This document shows, in pieces, positions 1-11,411 of a stretch of 64,000 bases of DNA; positions within the stretch are counted from its first letter, which is position 1; each line of letters opens with the position of its first letter. This DNA comes from Okapia johnstoni (taxonomy: Eukaryota; Chordata; Mammalia; Artiodactyla; Giraffidae): the NCBI GenBank assembly GCA_024291935.2, contig CM044312.1, positions 71,443,001 to 71,507,000 on the forward strand. Reading direction: 5' to 3'. The notes under the pieces were generated by a model that worked only from the letters and a program-made list of their open reading frames with translations, did no database searches and was not told the DNA's origin. The position numbers and the translations under genes were made by a program.

Positions 1-78
1 ATGATGGAGAGTAAAAGATTTTAGGAAAACTACATCCAAATGTCATTTTCAACTTTTTTAAGCCTTGATTCATGAGTA

Positions 79-180
79 AAGCAGGAAAAAAGGAAAGGAT
101 GAAAAAAGAGTGTGAAGTAAGGAAGCAGAGAGGAGGGAAAAGAAAAAGAGAAAGAAGGGAGGGAAGAAAGGAAGAAAGCA
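79..180. repeat. Polypurine tract, GA-rich low complexity
   Basis: Almost uninterrupted A/G sequence on the plus strand with GAAA, GGAA and GGGA motifs. No coding potential. Confidence 0.8.
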
Positions 181-330
181 ATCAATTTTCAAAAGATATC
201 TTTGAGACAGGGTAATCTGAATATGGACTGGGTATTGATATTAAGGAATTATTAGTAATTTTGCTAAGTGTGATAAAGACAAGGTGGCTATTTAAAAAGT
301 ATTTTTCTATGTAAATTAAGCATACTGAAA

Positions 331-354
331 TATATGAAATATATATTTCATATA
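331..354. repeat. Perfect 24-bp AT-rich palindrome
   Basis: The 24 bases equal their own reverse complement (TATATGAAATAT followed by ATATTTCATATA). It lies in an AT-rich stretch (181..519) that otherwise shows only TA-rich runs near 403..421 and no gene. Confidence 0.85.
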
Positions 355-519
355 CACCGAAATATATATGATTAGGTAATAAGCTGCCTGGTCCGATACT
401 GTGATATATAATATATATATATTTGTTCTTCATTCTGTTTCAGCTACAGAACTTCTAAAACCCTTGGAACTTCCCGAGTATGAGAGCAATAAATATACCT
501 ATTGTTATGTTAATGAGGC

Positions 520-1160
520 GGCTTTTGGAAAGCACCTAAGTGTGAAGGATTGTTGCCAGAGGAGTCAATCGAGTGATTAGTATTAGATCTTTCAGTTTCA
601 CCCCACTGACCTCTGGGGAGGGGAGACGGTCTGAAGGTTGGGTCAGTCAACAATGGCAACTGATTTAGTGAGTCAGATGCCTCCATGAAAACCCAAAAGG
701 ACAGGTTCAGAGAGCTTATGGGTTTGTCAATGTGTGCAGATACTAAGAGAGTGATACTCCTGGAGAGGACATGGAAGCTCAGCACTTTTACTATCCCTTG
801 CTTAATGCATCTCTTTCATCTGAGTATTCCTGAGTTACATCTTTTTATAATAAAACAACAATTTAGTAAGTAAATCATTCCCTGAGTTCTGTGAGTCACT
901 TCAGAAAATTAATTGAACCCAATAAGGAATTGTGGAAACCTACAATTTGTAACAGGTTGGTGGTAAGCACAAGTAATAATCTGAACTTACAACTGGAGTC
1001 TGAAATAATGGCAGGGGGCAGGTATGGCAGTCCTACAGAACTAGACTCTTATAGGATACAATTACCTCCAAGTAGATTGTGTCAGAGCTGTGTTGAATTG
1101 TAGGACAACAGTTATTGCTTGGAGATTTGCTTGGATACCAACAACACATTGGAACTGGGT
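520..1160 (+). repeat. Old interspersed repeat, probably LTR-type, family not assigned
   Basis: The stretch has phrases I recognise from a mammal-wide repeat: a CCTCCATGAAAACCC block near 680, a TATAATAAAAC polyadenylation-like block near 846, and GTGTCAGAGCTGTGTTGAATTG near 1079. The two short open frames here (685..873 and 891..1103) lie inside it and are not genes. I cannot name the family with confidence. Confidence 0.5.
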
Positions 1161-1169
1161 CCAGAAACC

Positions 1170-1375
1170 TAATACTTGGTATTTGCTTTAAAATGCTCTA
1201 GGGGGAGGGGTGGAGGAAGTAGTGGAGATAGATGAAAAGAAACAGGGAAAATGCAAATTATTGGTGAAGATAGGTCAAAGGTAGGTCATGAGTACATAAA
1301 AGTACATTGTTCCATCTTCTCTATTTTTTAAGTGTGATTAAATTTTCTATAATAAAAAATTTTAAATAAATCAGA
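1170..1375 (+). repeat. Old LINE-1 3'-end fragment
   Basis: The pattern of a GGTGAAG...GGTCATGAGTACAT block, then TTTCTATAATAAAAAATTTTAAATAAAT, resembles the 3' end of old mammalian L1 (L1M) elements. It is diverged, with no clear TSD. Confidence 0.45.
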
Positions 1376-1900
1376 GAAAGTCACATGCCCATATGTTTTG
1401 ATTCATTTCAACTATGTCTCTTCCATAACTTTTGACTTAAATAAATAAGGCAGCTTTTCTAAAAAATCACCTCTGCATAAACACATTATATCTAACTCAT
1501 TGTATTATAATTCCTTTATTTTTTAGAGCATAACTTGAAATCTAAAACTAATAAATTTATTCCAAAGCTATTCTTTGCCCTGAGGAAACCAGAGTCCTCA
1601 GTTGATGAAATAATTGAGAGTTGTAGCTTCCTAAGTATCTTTTGATATAACCGTTAAGTCTCAATTTACCACAATCTGGGGCACCATATCTTTGCATCCA
1701 TACCTTGAATACCGTATCTCTAAAGAAAGAATCAGAACTTTGTGAAAAACAAAAGTCCTTGGGAAACTACCTTCACAATTGAGAACTGGGAACTGATCAG
1801 TTTTAAGATATATTTTATAGGAGGTATCTGAATCTTGTCAGGCTGAACTACTTCAAACTACTTATTAAAAATATGCTTCTATATTTGCTGCCATTATGCA
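1376..1900. other. Intron stretch, nothing recognised
   Basis: AT-rich intronic sequence without a supported gene, RNA or repeat call. Confidence 0.5.
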
Positions 1901-2114
1901 GGGGCTTCCCTGGTGGCTCAGTCAGTAAAGAATCTGCCTGTATTGCAGGAGACCCAGATTCGATCCCTGGAATGGGAAAATCCCCTAGAAAAGGAAATGG
2001 CAACCTACTCCAGTATTCTTGCCTGCAAAATCCCATGGACAGAGAAGCCTGGTGGGCTATAGTCCATGGGGTTGAAAGAGTTGGATACAACTTAGTGACT
2101 AATCCACAACCACA
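1901..2114 (+). mobile_element. Bov-tA SINE (tRNA-Glu-derived head plus BovA body)
   Basis: It starts with GGCTTCCCTGGTGGCTCAG, the tRNA-derived head with its box A region, followed by the box-B-like GATTCGATCCCTGG and the BovA body ending near GTTGGATACAACTTAGTGAC. Overlapping open frames on both strands (1848..2090, 1873..2160) are SINE read-through. Confidence 0.93.
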
Positions 2115-2696
2115 TAATGTGCAGAGCTTTCACATTTTAATGCCTCTGATCCTGGAGTAAATCCTGCCTAAATTAATACCATCAAGGCTGTAGTTGTGAC
2201 ATAGTTGTAAAAAGCTGAATATGCCTACATATGCACAAAAAGAGGGAGAGAAAGAAAGAAAAAGAAAGAAAGAAACTTGCAAAATAGAATCCAGCAGTTT
2301 GCAGAAAGTTCTGGAAACAACAGACCTTGCTCTATTGCTTTTGCTCTCCCCCTCTTTCTTTCTTAAATAAAAGTTACTACAACATCTTCTTGATGAAAAA
2401 GACAACAACTATAAAAAAATGAGATACCAATTACCCTAGGAAGAAAAATAATTAGGAAAGTTAGAATTTCAGTATAAAGAAATTTGAGGATAATTCAACT
2501 AATTTTCATGTAGTTTTTTTTTAAATGTGTATACGTGTTTTAATCATAATTTTAAAACTGCCTAAATAAATCCAAAAAAACTTTCTTTCAATTCATATAA
2601 AGTAAAAATTCTAAGTGATAAGAAAGATTTATGTCCTCTATTAACTGATAACACTGTTTTTCTTTCTTAGTAACAGACAAAATAATGGTATATTTC
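2115..2696. other. Intron stretch with a (GAAA)n run
   Basis: Contains a GAAA/GAGA microsatellite at 2241..2275 and is otherwise AT-rich. The minus-strand frame at 2130..2408 includes this low-complexity run and is not supported as a gene. Confidence 0.6.
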
Positions 2697-3040
2697 AAAA
2701 TCAATGAAATAGAGACATAGATGTATAGAACAGTATTTTGGACTCTATGGGAGACGGCAAGGGTGGGATGATATGGGAGAATGGCATTGAAGCATGTAAA
2801 TTATCATATGTGAAATGAATCGCCAGTCCAGGTTTGATGCATGATACGGGGTACTCGGGGCTGGTGCACCAGGATGACCCAGAGGGATGGGATGGGGAGG
2901 GAGGTGGGAGGGGAGTTCTGGAAGGGGAACACAGGTACACCCATGGCGGATTCATGTCAATGTATGGCAAAACAAATACAATATTGTAAAGTAAAAAAAT
3001 AGATAAATAAATAAATTAAAAAAAAATAAAATCAATGAAA
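2697..3040 (+). mobile_element. 5'-truncated LINE-1, 3' end only, with TSD
   Basis: Only the last 320 or so bases of a ruminant L1 are present: GGGATGGGGAGGGAGGTGGG near 2890, ATTCATGTCAATGTATGGCAA near 2950, then an A-rich tail with AAATAAATAAATTAAA. Flanking 13-bp direct repeats AAAATCAATGAAA lie at 2697..2709 and 3028..3040, which fixes both ends of the insertion. The plus orientation is given by the tail. Confidence 0.93.
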
Positions 3041-5662
3041 CACAGTATCTGAAATGGAATAAAATTTATAAATTTTTAACATTTATGTTGGTTGGATAAT
3101 GAATAAATTAAAGGATATTATAGATGATCAAAACATGTCCTTAATGTTACAACCTATCTTTAGAGGAATAGTCAGTATTATACATCACCATTCCCTATAA
3201 CCGGAGACAAAGAAAAAACTGGTAGCACATGAGGCTGGTCAATGTGGACATCTCTGACTATTCATATACAGTTGCTCTAAATTTATTCAGTACTCCTAAT
3301 TTTAAAAGATTGGATAAATCCAGGTTATCTTGAGAACCACAATCAGTTTAGAGGGAGATCATTTCAGATCATTATGCTGAAAGACTGTAACAATATGGAA
3401 CTGTCCAATATGAAAGCTGTGATTGCTGCAATCTTGGAATAAGGACACCAGTTATCATTTCCAATGCTCTGTGGTTGGTCCTGCTACAGGGAAAGAGGAT
3501 AGACTAGAATTATGACCTACTGATCTCCTTTCAATTTTATGGTTCTATGTTTCTAAATAAAATCTTGAAAACCTGTAAGTCATAAATATAAAAGATGCAT
3601 TCTTCAATTAGACACCCACTCCTAGATTCATTAGCCATAGCAATGGATAAGAAAAGGCAAAGTTCCAAAACCATGAAATAATATGTTATCAAATAGTCAT
3701 ATAAATAATTCTTTATCTCATTTTATTCTGTATTAACTTTGGCATGAAAGTAAGGAAAATTTATTAACAATGTCACTCCAACCACATTCCTAGAGAAATA
3801 AGTAATTTAGCTTCCCTCAGATATTCACCATTAGGCAAATGGACTACTATATTCCTAACTGATTTTATTTTTGTTGATTCTTCACTGTCTTAGAGCATCA
3901 GTGAGTTTTATGGTAATTTTTTAAATATTAAAATGAATAAGAATTTTTATATTTCCTTCATTAAACAACTCTTCTTTCTTTTGCATTTTTGTTAGATTAC
4001 CCTCCATGAAGAGGGAAAATGGATACTGAGCTTCCTAGAATACTCAGTTTTTGACATCATGACAATTTTGTTTAACCCATACAACTTTAAGAACAGAAGA
4101 AAAAGATCCACTAGAAAACAAAAGACTATTAGAAAAAGAAAATGTAAGGAAGAAGAAAAAAGGAGAAGGAAAGAGAATGTATGCTTTTCTTTTATTTACC
4201 AGCAATTGGGTAAGTAAGGCAAAATCTGAAATTTGTCATAGCTTTGGCTTTGAATTCTCTGAATTTATCACATGGCTGTATTTACTCAAATGGCAAAAGA
4301 CAACTTTCTGTCATGTTTACAAGTTAGCTTTTCTTTTCTAGCTGAAGCCATCTTTGAGGATTCATATAATATATAAAGAGTGAACCACTAACAAGAAGAT
4401 TTAGAGTATTTGAATGATAGATTAAATGTCAACTTATTTCCCTAATCATATTAGGCATGTTATTCTTTGTTAAACAAAATTTTCTCTAGTTTTAAAAATA
4501 CTTTTTAATATTATTAGAGCAGCAAATGCAAACCTTAGAAAGATTATTTGATTATTATGCTAGAAAACTGATGACATGAAAAATAAATTTGAGTAAAAGA
4601 TTCAAAATAATTCTAGTATTCTCTGGTAGCATAGCAAATTTTAAAAAGGTTCCCCTTTGAATAAGATGTCCACCTCTATGTACCTAAAGATCTACTGCAG
4701 AGAGTTAATTGGTGGCCCATATTGGCCCGGGAGGGTATATTATAGTTACATCAATGCACAGTGGGATGTCCCAGTAAAACTAAATATAAGTCAGCTTTGA
4801 TTCCTTTGCTCAGAACCATCTAACCTAATTTTAGATAGCCTGGATCTTCCGCTGAGCAACTTTGTGGAAAGCATGCTCTGAGTCTATTGTCCTGGAAAGC
4901 AGGGCAAAATATATATCAGTTGACCTTTAAATAACTGCATTTTGACATAATATAAAAGAGGAAAGGATTGCACACATTCACAAATACACACAAATATACA
5001 CCTCTGCCTCTACCTTTTCTAAGAAAATTAAAATGCTATAATATCTACTTGATATTGCTTTAAAAATAAAACCAATACCATTAAAATCAGACTATTACAA
5101 AATCAGGCAACAACTCAAGAGTGTGGAGCATTCTTAGTGATGCCCCCACTCCCACAAGTACTTAGCTACTGTAAACTCCACAAAATTTCTACTCTACTTT
5201 CTAACCACATTGATTCTTAAGTATTTTTGTTTGAAATTCACTTTTTAAATTTCAACATTACTCTTCTGTTCTGTGAGCCATGTGGAAGTGAAGAAAACAA
5301 ACAGAGTGCTAAACATTTCAGACAGGGCAATTAAACATGGTTTCTCTAGACACAAATTACAGCATCAGCATTTGCAGCTCAAGACACCACTGATGAATCA
5401 GCCTAAAATAAAATCTTCAGTGGAGCTGATACTTTATTTTGCACATACCCTACCAAGATTACATCATCATGGCTAGATCCATGACCTAGTAATATTTTGT
5501 TAAGAATTCCAAAGTTCAGGCATTTTTATTGAAATAATGAAAACAGAGAATGCCAGACCCTACCCTGGGGGTTGAAAATTTCTGTTGCATTTTTCCTTTT
5601 CAGCACATAAAAATAATAGTAACATCAACTGTGGATCTGTAAAAATCAATGTCATGGATTCA
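3041..5662. other. Long AT-rich intron stretch, no gene or clear repeat
   Basis: No start-to-stop frame of note. A purine-rich run at about 4085..4180 and short CA-rich sequence near 4970..5000 are the only compositional features seen. The 67-codon frame at 5273..5476 resembles no protein I know. Confidence 0.5.
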
Positions 5663-6010
5663 GGTTAGGAGAAAAATGAAAGTGAAAGGGTAAGTCACTC
5701 AGTCGTGTCCGACTCTTTGCGACCCCATGGACTATACAGTCCATGGAATTCTCTAGGCCAGAATACTGGAGTGGGTAGCCTTTCCCTTCTCCAGAGGATC
5801 TTCCCAACCCAGGGATCGAACCCAGGCCTCTCTCATTGCAGGCGGATTCTTTACCAGCTGAGGCACAAGGGAAGCCCAAGAATACTGGAGTGGGTAGCCT
5901 ATCCCTTCTCCAGCAGATTTTCCTGACTCAGTAATCCAACCAGGATCTCCTGCATTGCAGGCAGATTCTTTACCAACTGAGCTATCAGGGAAGCCCCTGG
6001 TTAGGAGAAA
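5663..6010 (-). mobile_element. Bov-A2 SINE (two BovA units) with TSD
   Basis: Two BovA monomers in tandem, both in antisense, each ending on this strand in a GGGAAGCCC block (near 5869 and 5987). The 12-bp direct repeats GGTTAGGAGAAA at 5663..5674 and 5999..6010 flank it exactly. Frames 5652..5879 and 5705..5926 are SINE read-through. Confidence 0.95.
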
Positions 6011-6780
6011 GTATCTATATAAATAAAGGGATGTTTTGTTTACTATTCATGATCTCAAAAAGAGCTGTATGAATAGGTGAAAAAATCAAACATATTATGC
6101 ATAAAAGCAAATAAAATTATAGCAAAGAATAAAATGTAACAACACAAGTTAGAAAAACAAAAATATTCCTTAGGATACCATGAAATGTGTTAGCAATTTG
6201 AAGAGGTAGAAAGAAAGTAAATGTCACAGTTCTATCACAATAAATCTGGTTGACATTATTACTGAAATAACAGTTGACATATAAGCAGATGATTCTATTT
6301 TGTTAATTACAGATCCCTACTCTGGTGCTTGTCTTATATTAAGTAGGCAACAAATATTTATTGAATGAATCCAATGCACTATGTGGTCTTTACAAGAAAC
6401 CTTTAGTATTATTGTTACCATTTTATTTTTATGATTCCTATTTTACAATTTAATACTGTTATTAACATTCTACAAATGAGAAATCAGAGTGTGAAATGCT
6501 CTATTCTATCCTGACTCCAAACCTGAGCACTAGCCACTCCATGGGTGCCTGTCATTTACCTCCACAAGGATTAAATCATGTGGTACTACAGCTGCTGACT
6601 TTCAACACCCCCTTGAAAGGAGTTCAGGGTGGAGGGCAGAAATGAGGCACTCTATGCTCTGGGAAAGGACAGGTCTTCAGATAGTTAGATATTTTCAGGA
6701 GTCAATTTTATGAGCCCAATTCTTTTCTCTCCATATCTAGAAAAGCACTAAAATCCTTCAAGGTGATGACTGTTTCTCAT
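6011..6780. other. Intron stretch with faint L2- and MIR-like traces
   Basis: AGTAGGCAACAAATATTTATTGAATGAAT near 6340..6368 looks like the 3' end of an L2 element, and 6450..6500 resembles antisense MIR. Both are too short and diverged for a firm call. Confidence 0.35.
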
Positions 6781-7024
6781 GAAAGCTTCATGAGACTAGC
6801 AGAAAGCTTCTCAAGACTAGCAGAAAGCTTCTGGGAAAAATATGTGCTTGATTGAATGTACTCTCCCTTCACCAAAATCACATATATACTGTCCTTTCCT
6901 CCTACCTCTTTGGAGTAGTTTCTTAGAGCTATCTGAGGTGCTATCTACTGTGCTGCAGTCCTCATTTTGCTTCAAATAAAACTTAATTCACAACTTCCTC
7001 AAGTTGTGTGTTTTTTAGGTCACC
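6781..7024 (+). repeat. Partial endogenous-retrovirus LTR (3' part)
   Basis: The block TTTGGAGTAGTTTCTTAGAG ... GCTGCAGTCCTCATTTTGC ... AAATAAAAC ... GTTGTGTGTTTTTTAGGTC has the order of an LTR polyadenylation region and 3' edge. At its left are three imperfect copies of a 19-23-bp unit, AGAAAGCTTC plus an AGACTAGC part, at about 6780..6833. No internal retroviral gene lies next to it, so it is read as a solo or truncated LTR. The family is not assigned. Confidence 0.5.
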
Positions 7025-8310
7025 ATTTCCATCTCTTGTTGTTAAAACCAGATTTCCTATATGAAACAGTATGTGGAAAGAAGGGTCAATAAATATTAGA
7101 GATCACTATGAGTTGGGCTGGTAACCAAAATTTCATGAAGGACACAGATAGCTAAAAATCATAACACAGCTAAGATTAAAACAAAAAAAAAAAAAAGAGG
7201 GAGATGACATCTAAAGGTAGCCTGAGCAAAGAAGGCACAAAGGCACAATTGACATTGAAGGTCAGCTAATGGGCAGCTCTGGCTGCTGCATAGGGTGGCC
7301 TGTATGGATGGGATTCCCTGGAGCTGGCACATTAAGTACTCAAAGCACTGTGGGGAAATGCAACAGTCAGAAGTCATTAATATGTTAGAGGGCCAGAAAT
7401 ACTAAAGGTCTGGAAGCTTTTCGAACCACAGATTAGAAATAAACCAGAGGCAAAGGGTGCCAGGTAAATCATCTTTAAGAGAAATTGTGACATTAAGGGC
7501 TATGTAGGGTTTAGTACCAATCATCCAGGAGATATGTGAGGCTACAAAAATCTAGAAGAAAATTACCTTACAGCCAGATGAGTTGAGTCAAATAATTTAG
7601 AAGGAAGACATTTCAAAAACAAAGGCTTGCAGAAATATCAAACTAAGGTAGAGTCGTGGGAATGGTGTAAATTAAAAGAGTATATTTCAGTAACAAGGAA
7701 AACAAGTCAGAAGCCCTGTGTGAATTGGACTCAACCATCTTGAGTGTTACATACATTAAATCTGTTTTGTGGCATTATGTTTCACATGGCAGCCTTAGTT
7801 GTTTACCTCATAACAAAGACTTTCGGCATAGCAGTGAACCCCATACTGAAGAACCATTTTCTGATCCGGGTGTATGTAGACCTGCAAATACATGTGGGCA
7901 AAAATTGTTGCCAAAAGCAAAGGAAAATGCATTTGTGGGTAAAAGGAACTTTTGTAACAAATGGTTCTGATTGGGTCACAAAAATGGGTACTGAAAGACA
8001 GTTAGAAAAGTATCTTGAAGACAGACTATAAAAACCTTGAATGTTTGATTAAGAATCTGGATATTTTATTCTAGGAAATAAGAGGCAATGAAGATTTTGA
8101 GTTGGCTAGTACTCTTATAAGAGCACCACTTTCAGGAAAACGAATATGGCAGCAGTATGACCCATAAATCAAAGATAAAAGCAAAAGATATCAGTTAGGA
8201 AGCTACTGTAACAATTCAGAGGAAAGGTAAATAAGATGCAAATTATACCCTTGCCTGTAAGAATTCAGAGAATTCTGGAATATTGCAAAATGGGGAATGA
8301 TAGTGGGTTT
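7025..8310. other. Intron stretch, possibly an old unassigned repeat
   Basis: Holds a poly-A run at about 7182..7196. The part near 8075..8225 (GGCAATGAAGATTTTGAG ... GGCAGCAGTATG ... AGTTAGGAAGCTACTGTAACAATTCAG) resembles a common old mammalian interspersed repeat that I cannot name. The overlapping frames at 7725..8031 show no known domain. Confidence 0.4.
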
Positions 8311-8849
8311 AAAAACCCGTAAGACATATATACAATGGAATATTACTCAGCCATTAAAAAAAATACATTTGAATTGGTTCTATTGAGACGGATGAAACTG
8401 GAGCCCATTATACAGAGTGAAGTAAGCCAGAAAGAAAAGCACCAATACAGTATACTAATGCATATATATGGAATTTGAAAGGTGGTAACGGTAACCCTAT
8501 ATGCGAGACAGAATAAGAGACAAAGTTGCATAGAACAGTCCTGTGGACTCTGAGGAAGAAGGTGAGGGTGGGACGTTCTGGGACAATAACATTGAAACAT
8601 GTATATTGTCATATGTGAAGCGGAACACCATTCCATGTTCTATGCATGGGACGGATGCTCAGGGATGGAGCATTGGGATGACACAGAAGGATGGGCTGGG
8701 GAGGGAGGTGGGAGGAGGGTTCGGGAGGGGGAGCACATGTGAACCCATGGCTGATTCATGTCAATGTATGGCAAAAACTACTACAATATTGTAAAGTAAT
8801 TAGCCCCCAACTAAAATAAATAAATGTATTAAAAAAAAAACCCGTAAGA
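8311..8849 (+). mobile_element. 5'-truncated LINE-1 with 14-bp TSD
   Basis: The 3' end of a ruminant L1, about 510 bp. It starts in the coding tail (ATGGAATATTACTCAGCCAT at 8335) and runs through the GGGGAGGGAGGTGGGAGG block and the CAATGTATGGCAAAAAC block into AAATAAATAAATG plus poly-A. The 14-bp direct repeats AAAAACCCGTAAGA at 8311..8324 and 8836..8849 bound it exactly. The frames at 8343..8636 and 8543..8794 lie inside it. Confidence 0.95.
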
Positions 8850-11033
8850 GAAATTCTAATAAAAATGATGAGTCCTTATCTAGAAAGAGTGTTGAAGAAA
8901 AGATGCACAAATGCACAAATATACACAGATCATACTTTATGTACAGTGGCAAAGGTATTGCCTTATAGACATAGCAAGCATATCAATTTTTTCACTTTAG
9001 ATATAAATTTCAAAGCTGTGATATGTATAAGTCTCTATTATTCAAACTATATGCATTCTATATAACAGATGCTTTGTTAAGCTTTTTTGATAAATCTAAG
9101 AGACAGTCTTGTATAATAATGCTGAATGTGCAGAATCAGATTTTATTTGAGAAAATACATCAAAGTAAATTTAGATATTTAAATTTTCTATTAAAAACTG
9201 AACTTCAGCCAACACAAACATATTTAAATAACCCATAATGTATTAATAAATACCATTTTGTGATAATGATGACACTGAACCATCACCAGGTAGACTGTTT
9301 TTCAAGGGATGGTGTGGATTTGCACTTAACCCCCCGTGCTGCTCATCAGCACATATATGCTCAGAGAAAGGTCCCAGGAAGAGTACATCTACACTCAAGA
9401 GCTAACTGGCCCACCTTGAAATCAAACTCTTCATTCTGGCCTCATTAGTGCAAGCTCTTCTCAACTGGCTTCCCACTCAGCTGGATTTCTAAACCTAAAG
9501 TTAAGATTTTCTTTCATTTTTTTTCCCATTTTGGTGGAATGAAATGTATTAATTTATTAAACTTGCTGGAAAGTACAATCACCAGATATTTTCACCCAAA
9601 AATACTAAATAATTGATTAGTAAAAAATACTAGTTAAATAATTAGTATAGGTTAAAATTAACTCTAAAATAGATAATTTATACAACTAGAACTGAGAGTG
9701 ATATCACATTCAGATTAAAGAAAGACAATTCATCATAGCTTTATTTAGATACCTGAACAAATAACAGTTTTAATTTCAAACTACACTAGACTAAAATGAT
9801 ACTTCCACATAAGATTTTGAGCACAGAATGTCTAATATCTTTAAATTCTATCCCACCACTGGTATTCTGTCAGACACCTACAATATGATAAATTAAAAAT
9901 GAATGTGTTTATCTCGACTCTGAAATTACATATTTTATTGTAATTTGGGGGATTTGAGGTCTTATCTGTCAGTTGATGCTATTACTATTGCTTTTGTTCT
10001 AATGAATAAAAAGTAACAAACATTTATGAATAGACAAATTTACTTTTCACCGATGCAAAGATGTGAACCAGTGAGAATAATTTTTCACAGATAAAGTTAC
10101 ATATTAGATTACACACCAAACTTGAGACTTTGAAAAACTTTAATCACATAGAATAGACAGTTCTATCTTGACAGTTCTACTCTGCTTTTAAAATATTTTC
10201 ATTAGCAATGATGAAATAATTAAAATCATGGAAGAATAAACTAATGTATCTCATTGGAACATTATATTATTATCAACAGTGTCAGAATTTGGTCTAATCT
10301 GAAAATCTAGATGAACGTTTGTGTCATCTTGCTTCTTTTCTGCCTATCACATTGTCTGCTTGTATAAATGGTTCTATTTATTGCATTACAGTAGTGCCCA
10401 CTCATATGGCAGGCCCTAATCTAAAGCATATGACATTAAAAAAAGAACAGAATAGCCATATGCACTTGAGTGTCAAAAGATAAAACAGACATGTTTTAAT
10501 GTATAATAAGTAGGTATATCATTTATACATTTTCAATATGATGGTTTCTAATTTCTTGCTTCTATACTAGTGTTCCTATATTCTTGTATTTCTTTCTAAT
10601 TGAATTCACAGAGCCTTGACAGAGATTCAAACGAATGGGAATATTTTGTTGTTCTAAGAACTGGCCCGTTTGTTTCCATTGCAATAAACAAGCCAGCTGT
10701 GCTCAAACACACCATCTGAAGAACAGTGTGGAAATAGAGAAAACAGGCTGGCAGAAATAGCATGCTAAAGGAAATAACTTTGGGGAACTCTGAAATAGTA
10801 ACATAATCACAATATTAGTCAGCTATGATATGCTAATAAATACTAAACGACCCTTCAGGCATTCCATAGAGTGGAATTATTTAAACCTATATTCCACACT
10901 TCTACCTTAACTCTGTCACTCAAATTACTCACTTTGTCCTTGCCTAAATAATTTTCTCTGTGCTTGTTAGGGCAAGTATTTTTTGTTTTCTTTTGGTGTC
11001 TAATCCAAACCCAACTCATGATACATGCTTTGA
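8850..11033. other. AT-rich intron stretch, nothing recognised
   Basis: Several 60-86-codon frames occur (8865..9065, 9023..9238, 9260..9448, 10855..11115), but none resembles a known protein. The last overlaps the BovB fragment that follows. Confidence 0.5.
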
Positions 11034-11411
11034 AGAAGAATTGATGCTTTCGAACTGTGGTGCTGGAGAAGACTCTTGAGAGTCCCTTGGACAGCAAGGA
11101 GATCAAACCAGTCAATCCTGAAGGAAATCAACCCTGAATATTCATTGGAAGGACTGATGTTGAAGCTGAAGCTCCAATACTATGGCCATCTGACGCAAAG
11201 AGCCGACTCAATGGAAAAGATCCTGATGCTGGGAAAGATTGAAGGCAGGAGGAGAAGGGGATGAGAGAGGATGAGATGGTTGGATAACATCACTGACTCA
11301 ACAGACATGAGTTTGAGCAAACTGTACGAGAGAGTGAGGAAGAAGGAAGCCTGGCATGCTGGAGTCCATGGGGTTGCAAAGAGCCCTACACAACTAAGCC
11401 ACTGAACAGCA
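11034..11411 (+). mobile_element. BovB LINE, 3'-terminal fragment
   Basis: Encodes the C-terminal end of BovB ORF2 in broken form (GAAGAATTGATGCTTTCGAA ... [17 protein letters not shown]) and runs through to the BovA-like 3' terminus with GGCATGCTGGAGTCCATGGG. It is 5'-truncated and diverged, with stops and frame changes. Confidence 0.92.

Noticed and set aside
1901..2114. tRNA gene in the SINE head (also at the other Bov-tA and CHR copies)
   Set aside because: The heads resemble tRNA-Glu box A and B but are SINE modules without an intact cloverleaf or tRNA 3' end.
7725..8031. Overlapping 81- and 95-codon plus-strand frames that might be a small gene
   Set aside because: No recognisable domain, no splice or promoter context, and next to probable old repeat sequence. 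Nothing supports coding.
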